Notes under the pieces: model-generated
Database searches by the model: none
Told to the model about the DNA's origin: nothing
What the model saw: the letters and a program-made list of their open reading frames with translations, nothing else
Source: GH45 sp046704385
GTDB lineage: Bacteria; Bacteroidota; Bacteroidia; Bacteroidales; SZUA-534
Direction: 5' to 3'
Assembly (NCBI GenBank): GCA_046704385.1
Contig: JBJKSB010000105.1
Location: 12,685-76,684, forward strand
Length of the DNA: 64,000 nt
In this document: piece after piece, positions 17,618 to 27,100 of the stretch
How the letters are laid out: every line of letters begins with the position of its first letter
Numbering within the stretch: the first letter of the stretch is position 1
Made by a program: the position numbers and the translations under genes

Positions 17618-19075
17618 ATGTCAGAAGTACTTAAAGAAACAATCCCTTTTAAAATTGCCAATATAAAATTGGCTGAATGGGGACGTAAAGAACTTGATTT
17701 AGCCGAGATTGAAATGCCTGGTTTAATGGCTCTTCGCCAAGAGTATGAAGGTAAAAAACCATTGGCCGGTGCAAAAATTATGGGATCGTTGCACATGACT
17801 GTACAAACAGCCATACTTATTGAAACCCTGGTTGAACTGGGAGCTGATGTTCGTTGGGTATCTTGTAATATATTTTCAACTCAGGATCACGCAGCAGCAG
17901 CAGTTGTTGTGGGTAAAAATGGTACAGTTGATAACCCTCAGGGAACGCCTGTATTTGCATGGAAAGGCGAAACGCTGCAAGAATATTGGTGGTGTACCAA
18001 TGAAGCCTTACAGTGGCCTGACGGTGCCGGACCAAACCTGATTCTTGATGACGGTGGTGATGCTACCTTACTGGTTGTTAAGGGAGCAGAATTCGAAGCT
18101 GCTGGTAAAGTGCCCGATTTCGATCCCCAGGTTCATTCTGAAGAAGAAGGCGTGTTTTTTGAACTTTGCCGGAAAGTTATGGCTGAAGACCCTCAGCGTT
18201 GGACAAAAATCCGCAATCAGATAAAAGGAGTTTCTGAAGAAACTACCACTGGTGTACACCGTTTGTATCAAATGGCCGAGGCCGGAAAATTACCTTTCCC
18301 TGCAATTAATGTTAACGATTCAGTAACCAAATCAAAATTTGATAATTTATACGGTTGCCGCCACTCATTAACCGATGGTATTATGAGGGCATCGGATGTA
18401 ATGTTGGCAGGTAAAATAGCCGTGGTTTGCGGTTATGGTGACGTTGGAAAAGGAAGTGCACAATCATTACGTGGACAGGGTGCCCGGGTTATTATTACCG
18501 AAATTGATCCTATTTGTGCCCTTCAGGCTGCTATGGAAGGTTACGAAGTAAAAACGGTTGAAGATGTAGTTTCAACGGCTGATATTTTTGTAACCACAAC
18601 CGGAAACAGGGACATTATTACTGCGGAACATATGAAGCAAATGAAAAATATGGCTATTGTGGGTAATATCGGTCACTTTGACAACGAAATTGAAATGGCT
18701 AAACTGGCTAAGGTTCCAGGCGTTGTTAAAACCAATATTAAACCACAGTTCGATAAGTGGACTTTTGCCGACGGACACAGTATTTTAATTCTGGCCGAAG
18801 GACGTTTGCTTAATCTTGGTTGTGCTACCGGCCATCCAAGTTTTGTAATGTCTGCTTCATTTACTAACCAAACGCTGGCTCAAATTGAGCTTCATACAAA
18901 TGGTCAAAACTATGATAAACAGGTATATACTTTACCAAAACATCTTGATGAAAAAGTTGCCCGTTTGCATCTTGATAAGCTGGGGGTTAAATTAACCCGA
19001 CTGACAGATGCTCAGGCCAGTTATTTAGGCGTACCTGTTGAAGGGCCTTATAAGCCCGATCATTACAGATATTAA
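17618..19075 (+). CDS. ahcY: adenosylhomocysteinase
   Basis: NAD-dependent hydrolysis of S-adenosylhomocysteine to adenosine and homocysteine, closing the methyl cycle that includes MetH and MetF at the start of the window. The 485-residue form includes the insert found in many bacterial enzymes. Signatures: SLHMTVQTAILIETL near residue 50, the substrate-binding NVNDSVTKSKFDN near 230, NAD-binding GYGDVGKGSA near 272, and the C-terminal KPDHYRY with the NAD-contacting lysine and tyrosine. ATG at 17618 gives a standard start. A terminator follows directly. Confidence 0.96.
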   Translation: MSEVLKETIPFKIANIKLAEWGRKELDLAEIEMPGLMALRQEYEGKKPLAGAKIMGSLHMTVQTAILIETLVELGADVRWVSCNIFSTQDHAAAAVVVGKNGTVDNPQGTPVFAWKGETLQEYWWCTNEALQWPDGAGPNLILDDGGDATLLVVKGAEFEAAGKVPDFDPQVHSEEEGVFFELCRKVMAEDPQRWTKIRNQIKGVSEETTTGVHRLYQMAEAGKLPFPAINVNDSVTKSKFDNLYGCRHSLTDGIMRASDVMLAGKIAVVCGYGDVGKGSAQSLRGQGARVIITEIDPICALQAAMEGYEVKTVEDVVSTADIFVTTTGNRDIITAEHMKQMKNMAIVGNIGHFDNEIEMAKLAKVPGVVKTNIKPQFDKWTFADGHSILILAEGRLLNLGCATGHPSFVMSASFTNQTLAQIELHTNGQNYDKQVYTLPKHLDEKVARLHLDKLGVKLTRLTDAQASYLGVPVEGPYKPDHYRY

Positions 19076-19103
19076 AAAAAGGAGGCTTCGGCCTCTTTTT
19101 TTA
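19073..19103. terminator. terminator between ahcY and the convergent lipoprotein gene
   Basis: A run of A, the hairpin GGAGGC-TTCG-GCCTC with a stable TTCG loop, then seven T. The symmetry allows it to stop transcription from both sides, which fits the convergent gene pair. Confidence 0.8.
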
Positions 19104-19544
19104 ATTGTATATTCTAAGATAACTTCCATCAAAAGCAGTTTTATAGGCCTTTAACGGATAACTCGCCGGGCCTTTGTTTACTGCACCATAGTTTACCTCA
19201 AATTTTGATCCGCAACAACTGCATACAACCAGACTGATACTGTTTTCGTCTTTTGAAACAGCACAACCCTGTTTTAAATCATATGGACAGGTAGCATCGT
19301 AGGCTACAAATTGATAGTCGCCATTTGAATCAGTACCGGTGTTAATAACAATAATGCCGTTTCCCAGGTAACCTTCATTTGGAATAGTCACCATTTCATA
19401 AGGATCAAGCAACGCAATATATTCCGGATCATAAATTAAGATGGGCTCAATATATATTGGTATATTTGGTATCGGATGTTGTGTGTCCTTGCCACAGGCA
19501 GAAAATAGTACGATTATTGCAGTAAATAAAAAAAATTTTCTCAT
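19101..19544 (-). CDS. Rieske-like lipoprotein lacking both histidine ligands
   Basis: ATG at 19544 gives a 147-residue lipoprotein (MRKFFLFTAIIVLFSAC, lipid-bearing Cys17). The C-terminal half follows the Rieske 2Fe-2S pattern, including the typical ending GPASYPLKAYKT and LRIYN. The first ligand motif CxHxxxC reads CPYDLKQGC: Cys86 is kept, the histidine position is Tyr88, and Cys94 is present. The second, CxCHG in true Rieske proteins, reads CSCCG: Cys108 and Cys110 are kept and the histidine is Cys111. So the cysteine ligands and the disulfide pair remain while both histidines are gone. It may bind a different cluster, a metal, or only form disulfides. Divergent from the next gene with only 23 bases between starts. 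Confidence 0.8.
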   Translation of the reverse strand: MRKFFLFTAIIVLFSACGKDTQHPIPNIPIYIEPILIYDPEYIALLDPYEMVTIPNEGYLGNGIIVINTGTDSNGDYQFVAYDATCPYDLKQGCAVSKDENSISLVVCSCCGSKFEVNYGAVNKGPASYPLKAYKTAFDGSYLRIYN

Positions 19545-19567
19545 TATTTTTGATTTGTATAACAACA

Positions 19568-19963
19568 ATGGCGCAATTTAGTCAAAATATCAGGGAGTTA
19601 AAATATTACAGGTTATTTAGGAATACTGCTTTATTATTTATACTTTTTAATGTTTTTAATATAAACAGTAGTTACGGGCAATATCAATATTCATTCGATC
19701 TTAATAATGTAAAAGCGCGTCACGTTCCGGTAATGTTCCGGTTAAAGCAACTAAAGGGTACTGTAAAAGATGATATTGCGCATTATAAGGAGAAGCGAAT
19801 TGAGAGAAAAACATCAAGAAAAACCAGAAAACACGCATACGCAATTCAAACACATGAGGTAAAAAAACGCATGCGTAAATCAAGTAAAAATGCAGTGCAT
19901 CACAATAAAGGAACAGAACCATTAATTGTTAGAATAAAAAAATATTTGAAATGGACGACATAA
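19568..19963 (+). CDS. small basic exported or membrane protein, unknown
   Basis: From ATG at 19568 the 131-residue product has a hydrophobic segment (NTALLFILFNVFNINSSYGQ) that looks like a signal peptide with a long basic start, then a strongly basic tail rich in Lys, Arg and His (KRIERKTSRKTRKHAYA, KKRMRKSSKNAVHH). Family not recognised. A TATTTTTG -7 box lies at 19545-19552, within the 23-base divergent gap, implying a leader of about 10 bases. It overlaps the start of the next gene by 13 bases, suggesting coupling. Confidence 0.6.
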   Translation: MAQFSQNIRELKYYRLFRNTALLFILFNVFNINSSYGQYQYSFDLNNVKARHVPVMFRLKQLKGTVKDDIAHYKEKRIERKTSRKTRKHAYAIQTHEVKKRMRKSSKNAVHHNKGTEPLIVRIKKYLKWTT

Positions 19964-20328
19964 TTCAAGTGCTCATCTTTTTAGGTACTATAATTATTTT
20001 TATAGTTTCTGCTGTAGCCAAGCAAAAGAAAAAACCGAATCAAACCAATAAAAAATTTGATAATGTTCTTGAAGAATTATTTGGTTTTCCGTCTGAGAAT
20101 CCGGTAATGGCTCAAAATCCTTTCAGGCCGGCAGATTTTGAATCACAAACCGTTGAAAAAAGCACCATTGAAGCACCAACCACAACTAAAGAAGGTGTTA
20201 AAGCCATACCTGATGACGATTTGGAAGAAATTGAAGAATCAGCCGATAACGAAACTGAGAATAATTCAGTATTTGATTTGCGTCAGGCTGTAATATTTTC
20301 TGAAATTCTAAACCGAAAATATCAATAA
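19951..20328 (+). CDS. small membrane-anchored acidic protein, unknown
   Basis: The 125-residue product has an N-terminal transmembrane helix (VLIFLGTIIIFIVSAVA) followed by a KQKKK stop-transfer patch and an acidic cytoplasmic tail (DDDLEEIEESADNETENN) ending in a helix (LRQAVIFSEILNRKY). This architecture, with a LxExLFGFP-like box near residue 45, recurs in small Bacteroidota proteins without known function. Its start codon overlaps the end of the preceding basic protein gene. It ends 113 bases before the TonB receptor gene. Confidence 0.65.
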   Translation: MDDIIQVLIFLGTIIIFIVSAVAKQKKKPNQTNKKFDNVLEELFGFPSENPVMAQNPFRPADFESQTVEKSTIEAPTTTKEGVKAIPDDDLEEIEESADNETENNSVFDLRQAVIFSEILNRKYQ

Positions 20329-20441
20329 GTGGCATAATTGCATACTTTTCCTCACTATTGGGTTTGAATTTTAACCCGATTATCTCTATATTTTCACACT
20401 AAAATTATTGTAGTATATTTTGCTGGTAAAAAAGGGCGATT

Positions 20442-23400
20442 ATGATAAGAAAGTTACCTGTTATTTTTTTCGTATTGATTGCTACCATTGGGGCAAATGC
20501 CCAAACGGGGACACTCAAGGGGAAAGTGGTTGATGCAGTATCGGGTGAGGCCATCCCTTTTGCTAATGTGGTGGTACAACAAAATGGGAATATGGTTGGT
20601 GGCGGAGTTTCTGATTTTGATGGAAATTATACGGTAAAACCAGTTCCTGCAGGACGTTTCACAGTAAAAGCCTCGTACGTTGGATATAATTCCCTTCAGG
20701 TTAACGATGTAATTGTTTACAGCGATAAAATCCGCTTTCTGGATTTGCACATGAACAGTTCAACCCAGGAAATAAAGGAAGTTGACGTAATTGCGTATAC
20801 AGTACCTTTGATTGATAAAGATAATACCTCTACCGGGGGAACGGTTACCTCGGAAGAAATTTCAAAAATGGCTGGCCGCTCGGCAGAGGCTGTTGCTTCA
20901 ACGGTGGGCGGTGTTTACCAGGAGGATGGGCAGGTAAAAAGTATCAGGGGCGCACGACAGGATGCAACTGTTTATTATATTGACGGAGTAAAAGTGCGTG
21001 GTTCAAATAATCTTCCCAAAGCATCAATTGCCGAAGTGTCGGTAGTTACCGGAGGCCAGCCCGCAAAATACGGTGATGCAACCGGAGGGGTTATCAGCAT
21101 TGTAACCAAGGGAGCTTCAAGAACTTTTTTTGGAGGTTTTGAGCTGGCAACTTCAAAATTTCTAGACCCATATAACAGTAATATTGCAGCGGCCAATCTT
21201 TCTGGGCCGCTTATTACCCGTAAAATTGTTGATCCGAATAATCCTAAAAAAGTTACCAAAGAACCCATTTTGGGCTTTTTTGTAGCCGGTGAATACCAAT
21301 ATGCTAAAGACCCGAACCCTTCAGCTGTGGGTTTTTGGAAGGTTAAAGATAATATTCTTGACAGCATCAAACGGACACCTTACATACGACCGGGAGGAGG
21401 CGATGTATCGGTACCAACGGCTTCCTATTTACATGCTGATGATTTCGAAAACGTTAAGGCCAGGGAAAATGTGGCTAGGCAACAGGCAATGTTTTCAGGT
21501 AAACTTGACTTTCAACCTTTAAAGAATCTTGTTTTTACATTCGGTGGTAATTTTCAGTTTGATAATGGGAATTATCTGGGCGGCAATGGAAAAGGTTCAT
21601 TAAGCGGTTCTGCACAGACAGGTATTTTTAATTATGAAAATAACGGACAGTTAAATAATACTACCTACAGGGTTTATGGCAGGATGACACATCATTTGGG
21701 ATCACAAAATAACGGGGAAACCGAATCATCATTATTTAAAAATGCTTATTATACCATTCAGGCTGATTATTCCAAATATTTGTCGAAACAACAGGATGAA
21801 AATCACAAGGATAACTTTTTTGATTATGGATATGTTGGAAAATTTAAAACTTACAGCCGACCGACTTATCAATATGGTACCGACACTTCTCTGAATTTGA
21901 CAGGTTATATCATGAATAATATTCAGGATACTGTGGTAACATACCAACCGGGAACTTTAAATCCTGAACTTGCCAGAATTACAGAAATTTGGTACGACTA
22001 TTTTGGTAACCCGCTAAATAAGACCGATCTATCAGGATTAAATGGATTATTAAACGGGCAAACTCCTGGTGCAATATATAATATGGTCCAACAACCGGGT
22101 GTCCCTTATTCAAGCTATGCAAAAACCGATGATGATCAATTCAGAATTAGTGCTACTGGTTCAACCGATATAGGCGATCATGAGATATCAGCGGGATTTG
22201 AATTTGAAAAGCGTACAGATCGGTATTATGGATTGGCTCCCATTGGTTTATGGCAACTTGCCCGAAATTACATGAATAATCATATTCTTGAATTAAACCT
22301 AGGTAATCCGATTCCGGGTTATATTACTGATGAAAATGGCAATCAGGTATTAGGTCCTGATGGTAACCCCATCTTTAATGATACCATAAATTATAGCCGG
22401 CTTTATAATAAGGCTGCCCAATCGTTATTCGATATCAAATTTCGTGAAAGCCAGGGACTTTCGGTAGATGGAACTGAATTTGTTGATGTTGACAGCTATG
22501 ATCCTGATCAACTAAAATTAGAATATTTCAGTGCTGACGAATTATACAACAATAGTAACTCGGCGGTTTACTATTACGGCTTTGATCCCTACGGAAACAA
22601 AACATCTGCAAAACCGGGCTTCGATGAATTTTTCAGCAATGTATATAATTATGGTGGAAAGCAATGGTACAGCCGAAATATAGCTCCATTTGAGCCCATT
22701 TATATGGCAGGATATATTCAGGATAAATTTGCTTTTAATGATCTGGTTTTTAATGTCGGGGTTCGTGTCGATCGATACGATGCAAACCAGAAAGTGCAAA
22801 AGGACCCGTACCTGGTTTATACAGCTTATAAAGCAGGCGACAATGACGGAACCGATTTTGGAAAAGGAATTCTGAACCAGGCTCGCAATAATGGAACCAT
22901 TCCTGAAAATATAAACCCTGCTGCTACAGTGTATGTCGATAATCGTGAAGATGCCAAAACCATAGTTGGTTATCGATACGAAGACAAATGGTTTGATGCA
23001 GCAGGTAATCAAATAAACGACCCTTCACTGATTTACCAGAACGGGTCAATCCAACCCTATTTAAAAAGGCCGCAGGATCGTGTGGGTGATAAATCGTTCC
23101 TTGATGCTTTTGAAGATTACAAGCCTGATTTTTCGGTGATGCCACGTATATCATTTTCATTCCCGATTTCAGACGAGGCCTTGTTTTTTGCACATTACGA
23201 CATTTTGACCAAACGTCCTGCTGCCGGCATAAGCAGGTTGAATCCTATTGATTATTTGTTTATCGAACAAAAAGGGGCAGATTATTTCTCGAATCCAAAT
23301 TTACGACCGGAAAAGACTATCGATTATGAATTTGGTTTCCAACAAAAGTTAAACAATAAATCATCGTTAAAATTATCTGCCTTTTACAGGGAACAGCGCG

Positions 23401-24167
23401 ATATGGTACAGGTAATAAACCTTACAGGTGCCTACCCGATTAGCATGCGCACCTATGGCAATATCGATTTTGGTACCATCAAGGGTTTCACCTTTATGTA
23501 TGATTTAAGGCGTACTGAGAATGTTTCGTTAAAAGCAAGTTATACTTTGCAATTTGCCAATGCAACCGGTTCTGATGCTACCACCGGGGCAAGTTTAATA
23601 AATTCGGGCCAACCAAATTTAAGGGCTGCTTTACCTACCGATTTTGACCAGCGTCACGCCTTTTCGGTGTTGCTTGATTATCGGTTCGGATCAGGCCAAA
23701 GCTATAACGGTCCCAGATGGTTTGGTACCGATATTTTTGAAAACGCAGGAGCTAATTTTACTATTAATTCAGGATCGGGCACACCGTACACCTACAGAGA
23801 CATTAACAGTGGTAAAGTACAGGGCAGTGTTAACGGATCGGTAATGCCATGGCGCACAACCATTAATATGAAGGTGGACAAAAGCTTTACTTTGCATTTT
23901 GGTGAGGGTGATGATGTTCGTTCGGCTGATCTGAATGTATACCTTGATGTTACAAATTTATTAAATACAAGAAACATACTTGGAGTTTACTCAAGCACAG
24001 GTAATGCTAACGATGATGCTTATCTGACTTCATCGAGCGGAATAGCGAAAATTAACAGTGCTTACGATATGAATGCCTTCATCAACTATTATTTAATGAT
24101 GCTTGACAACCCGGCCAATTATAATTTACCGAGGCAGATACGTTTAGGTGTAATTTTTAGCTTTTAA
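20442..24167 (+). CDS. TonB-dependent outer-membrane receptor with carboxypeptidase regulatory-like domain
   Basis: Signal peptide MIRKLPVIFFVLIATIGANAQ, then a carboxypeptidase regulatory-like beta sandwich (about residues 23-105, GTLKGKVVDAVSGEAIPFANVVV), a TonB plug (about 115-225; SIRGARQDATVYYIDGVKV, GGQPAKYGDATGGVISIVTKG) and a large 22-strand barrel ending in the usual aromatic residue (RLGVIFSF). The 1241-residue length is large. It is not a SusC: no SusD partner follows, and the SusC-type box is absent. Instead it heads a unit with a giant exported protein (21-base gap) and a PorV/PorQ-like barrel, so it may handle or be gated by that exported protein. Ligand unknown. Confidence 0.88.
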   Translation: MIRKLPVIFFVLIATIGANAQTGTLKGKVVDAVSGEAIPFANVVVQQNGNMVGGGVSDFDGNYTVKPVPAGRFTVKASYVGYNSLQVNDVIVYSDKIRFLDLHMNSSTQEIKEVDVIAYTVPLIDKDNTSTGGTVTSEEISKMAGRSAEAVASTVGGVYQEDGQVKSIRGARQDATVYYIDGVKVRGSNNLPKASIAEVSVVTGGQPAKYGDATGGVISIVTKGASRTFFGGFELATSKFLDPYNSNIAAANLSGPLITRKIVDPNNPKKVTKEPILGFFVAGEYQYAKDPNPSAVGFWKVKDNILDSIKRTPYIRPGGGDVSVPTASYLHADDFENVKARENVARQQAMFSGKLDFQPLKNLVFTFGGNFQFDNGNYLGGNGKGSLSGSAQTGIFNYENNGQLNNTTYRVYGRMTHHLGSQNNGETESSLFKNAYYTIQADYSKYLSKQQDENHKDNFFDYGYVGKFKTYSRPTYQYGTDTSLNLTGYIMNNIQDTVVTYQPGTLNPELARITEIWYDYFGNPLNKTDLSGLNGLLNGQTPGAIYNMVQQPGVPYSSYAKTDDDQFRISATGSTDIGDHEISAGFEFEKRTDRYYGLAPIGLWQLARNYMNNHILELNLGNPIPGYITDENGNQVLGPDGNPIFNDTINYSRLYNKAAQSLFDIKFRESQGLSVDGTEFVDVDSYDPDQLKLEYFSADELYNNSNSAVYYYGFDPYGNKTSAKPGFDEFFSNVYNYGGKQWYSRNIAPFEPIYMAGYIQDKFAFNDLVFNVGVRVDRYDANQKVQKDPYLVYTAYKAGDNDGTDFGKGILNQARNNGTIPENINPAATVYVDNREDAKTIVGYRYEDKWFDAAGNQINDPSLIYQNGSIQPYLKRPQDRVGDKSFLDAFEDYKPDFSVMPRISFSFPISDEALFFAHYDILTKRPAAGISRLNPIDYLFIEQKGADYFSNPNLRPEKTIDYEFGFQQKLNNKSSLKLSAFYREQRDMVQVINLTGAYPISMRTYGNIDFGTIKGFTFMYDLRRTENVSLKASYTLQFANATGSDATTGASLINSGQPNLRAALPTDFDQRHAFSVLLDYRFGSGQSYNGPRWFGTDIFENAGANFTINSGSGTPYTYRDINSGKVQGSVNGSVMPWRTTINMKVDKSFTLHFGEGDDVRSADLNVYLDVTNLLNTRNILGVYSSTGNANDDAYLTSSSGIAKINSAYDMNAFINYYLMMLDNPANYNLPRQIRLGVIFSF

Positions 24168-24188
24168 TTAATGCGATACTAAGAAGAA

Positions 24189-27100
24189 ATGAAAAGATTA
24201 AACTATATAATAATTCTACTTGTTGGCGGGTTTGCTTCCAATTATACTTTTGCACGCGAAAACAAACTCCATAACACACTGAAGTCGGCCCAAACTATAA
24301 CAGCTGGTTGTTTGCCGGCTACCTCAGAGACCAACCTGGATTTGAATAATGTTAGAGCATTAATTTTAGCCAACGGGGGTTTATGGCAGGGTGATGCTGT
24401 AGGAGAATACGAAATACCCAAAGGATCGAAAAAAACATCAATGTTTGCCGGTTCGGTTTGGGTTGGCGGAGTTGATGTTAACGGTCAGTTGCGAACCTGT
24501 GCCCGGACATACCGGGGAAGCGGTTATGGTAATGATTTCTGGCCCGGCCCGCTGGTTTCAAGCGGTGAGCAAATTGCCAGCGTATCACCAGACGTATGTG
24601 TCATGTATGATAAGCATTTTAAGATAACTCGTGACGAAGTGGAAAAATTTATAAGTTACAATAATGCTGATTCAAAAACAAAGGCTGAGCAATTCAGTGA
24701 TTATACTGTACCCAAAATTATCCAGGAATGGCCGGCAAAAGGTCCGGTAGATTATGGGGCGTACGATTATTACCTGGCCCCGTTTATGGATGTTGATGGT
24801 GATGGGGTTTATAATCCAAGTAATGGCGATTATCCTTATTATGTTTTTGATAAAAATGCTCCCTGCAATTATCAGCCGGAGCGCAGAGCTGAAAATTTGG
24901 GTAATACAAGCCAAAAATTATTTGGCGATGAAACCATCTGGTGGGTATATAACGATAAAGGAAATGTTCATACTACCTCAAAAGGTGCTGCTGCTATTGG
25001 GATGGAGTTCCGGGCTCAGGCCTTTGCCTTTTCCACCAACGATGAACTTAATAATATGACCTTTTATAATTACCAGATCATTAATCGCTCAACCTATTCA
25101 TTAACAGATGCTTATTTCGGGGTTTGGAACGATCCTGATTTGGGATATGCCTATGATGATGCGGCAGGTTGTGATGTGGTACGCGGGTTGGGATACGTTT
25201 ATAATTCGAAAGATATTGATGGTACCGGAGGCGAAGTGGAAGCCTATGGTGCGCACCCGCCTGCAATTGGTGTAGACTTTTTTGAAGGACCATATCAGGA
25301 TCCGGACGGACAGGATAACCCGACATCATGGGAAGATATTGAAAGAACACGTTTAGACTGTGAAATGGGTTATACATTAAATCCGGCCGGGACCGGCGAT
25401 AACATTCCAACCGGTAAGCCGGGCGATATTTTTAACGGAAACATTAACGGCCTAAACTTTGGCGATGGCGTTGTTGATAATGAACGTTGGGGGATGCGGC
25501 GCTTTGTTTTTTATGTAAACGGCGGGACGAATAATGGCGACCCTACAACAGCACTCCATTTTTATCAATATTTAAAAGGATATTGGCTTGATGGTACCCG
25601 GATGACCTACGGAGGAAACGGACAGGGAGGTACGCAGCCTGCTGATTTTATGTATCCTGACGATACCGATAAATGTGGCTGGGGAACCAATGGCAATATT
25701 AAAGGGCCTGATGATCCGTGGACTAAGAATGACGACCCAACAGTACAGGACGGCCTTGATTTCAGGATTGTGCAGTCGGCCGGACCTTTTATTCTTGAAC
25801 CGGGCGCAGTGAATGACATTACCGTCGGTGTGGTTTGGGCAAGGGCAAACTCAACAGCTTGGGCTTCGGTTGGTGAAGTTCGTAAAGCCGATATGAAAGC
25901 GCAGCGTTTATTCGAAAACTGTTTCCAGCTGATTGACGGACCAACCGCTCCGGATATGAGCGTTGTTGAACTTGATGGCAAATTGATTTTTCATTTATCA
26001 AATCAGCCTAATTCAAATAATTACCTGGAAAGTTATAGCGAGCGCGATCCTTTTATCGATCCCACAGTACCCGATAAAGATAAATTTTACAAATTCCAGG
26101 GCTACCAGGTTTTCCAGTTGAAAGACAAGACGGTGACACTTGGAGAAATAACCGATGTTAATAAAGCCCGCCAGGTATTTCAATGTGATATAAAAGATAG
26201 TGTGTCACAGATAGTTAATTATGTTTGGGATAATGATTTAAATGCTTCACATCCTGAAGAACGGGTTTACGGTAAAAATGCTGGTATTACTCACACCTTT
26301 GAATTGACCGAAGATGCTTTTGGTAGTGGTGAATCAAAGAAATTATTGAATTATAAAGAATACTATTATGTAGCAGTTGCCTATGCTTTTAACGATTATA
26401 ACCACTATAATCCGGTTGATGAAGGATCGCTGGGAAATCAGACTACCCCGTACCTGGCCGGACGGAAAAACATTGTGGTGCATACGGCCATTCCTCATAG
26501 CATTGATGCCATGAATAAGGGAACCAAACTAAATAGTAATTATGGCGATGTTCCGGTTATAACCATGGTTGAAGGGAAAGGGAACGGAAATAATGTGTTG
26601 GAACTTTCTAATGAAACTGTAAAAAATATACTTTCAAAAACCACTTATCCGTTTAGGGCCGATACGCTGGTTTATAAGAAAAACTTTGGTCCGGTTCAGG
26701 TTCAGGTAATCGACCCGATGAGTGTTATAGATGCTGATTTTACACTTCGATTAGTTAAAGATTCAGTTAATAAAGCTAAGAATAATAATTATACTGCGGA
26801 TACCAGTTATTATCCATTAACGGGTTTAATTTATGATTCAAAGTGGGAACTTTCCTGGGAATATCAGGGTGAGGAACATAGTGTACTTTCTGACTCCTGG
26901 ATACGTTATGGTGATGACAAATTAATTCCCGAACTGGGGTTGTCGATTACCTGGGAACAGGTTGATTTTCCCGGCCAGGGAGCCATGCAAAAATTCGATG
27001 ATAAAGATAATGTAAACAACGGGTTTCAGCAGGCCGAAATCAAATTTAAAGATGATAATGCTTCACCCTGGTTATCGTTTGTATCCGATTTAGACGGAAA

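Noticed and set aside
22542..23012. 156-codon frame antisense to the TonB receptor gene
   Set aside because: Lies fully inside a well-supported gene and its product has no family pattern; a coding shadow.
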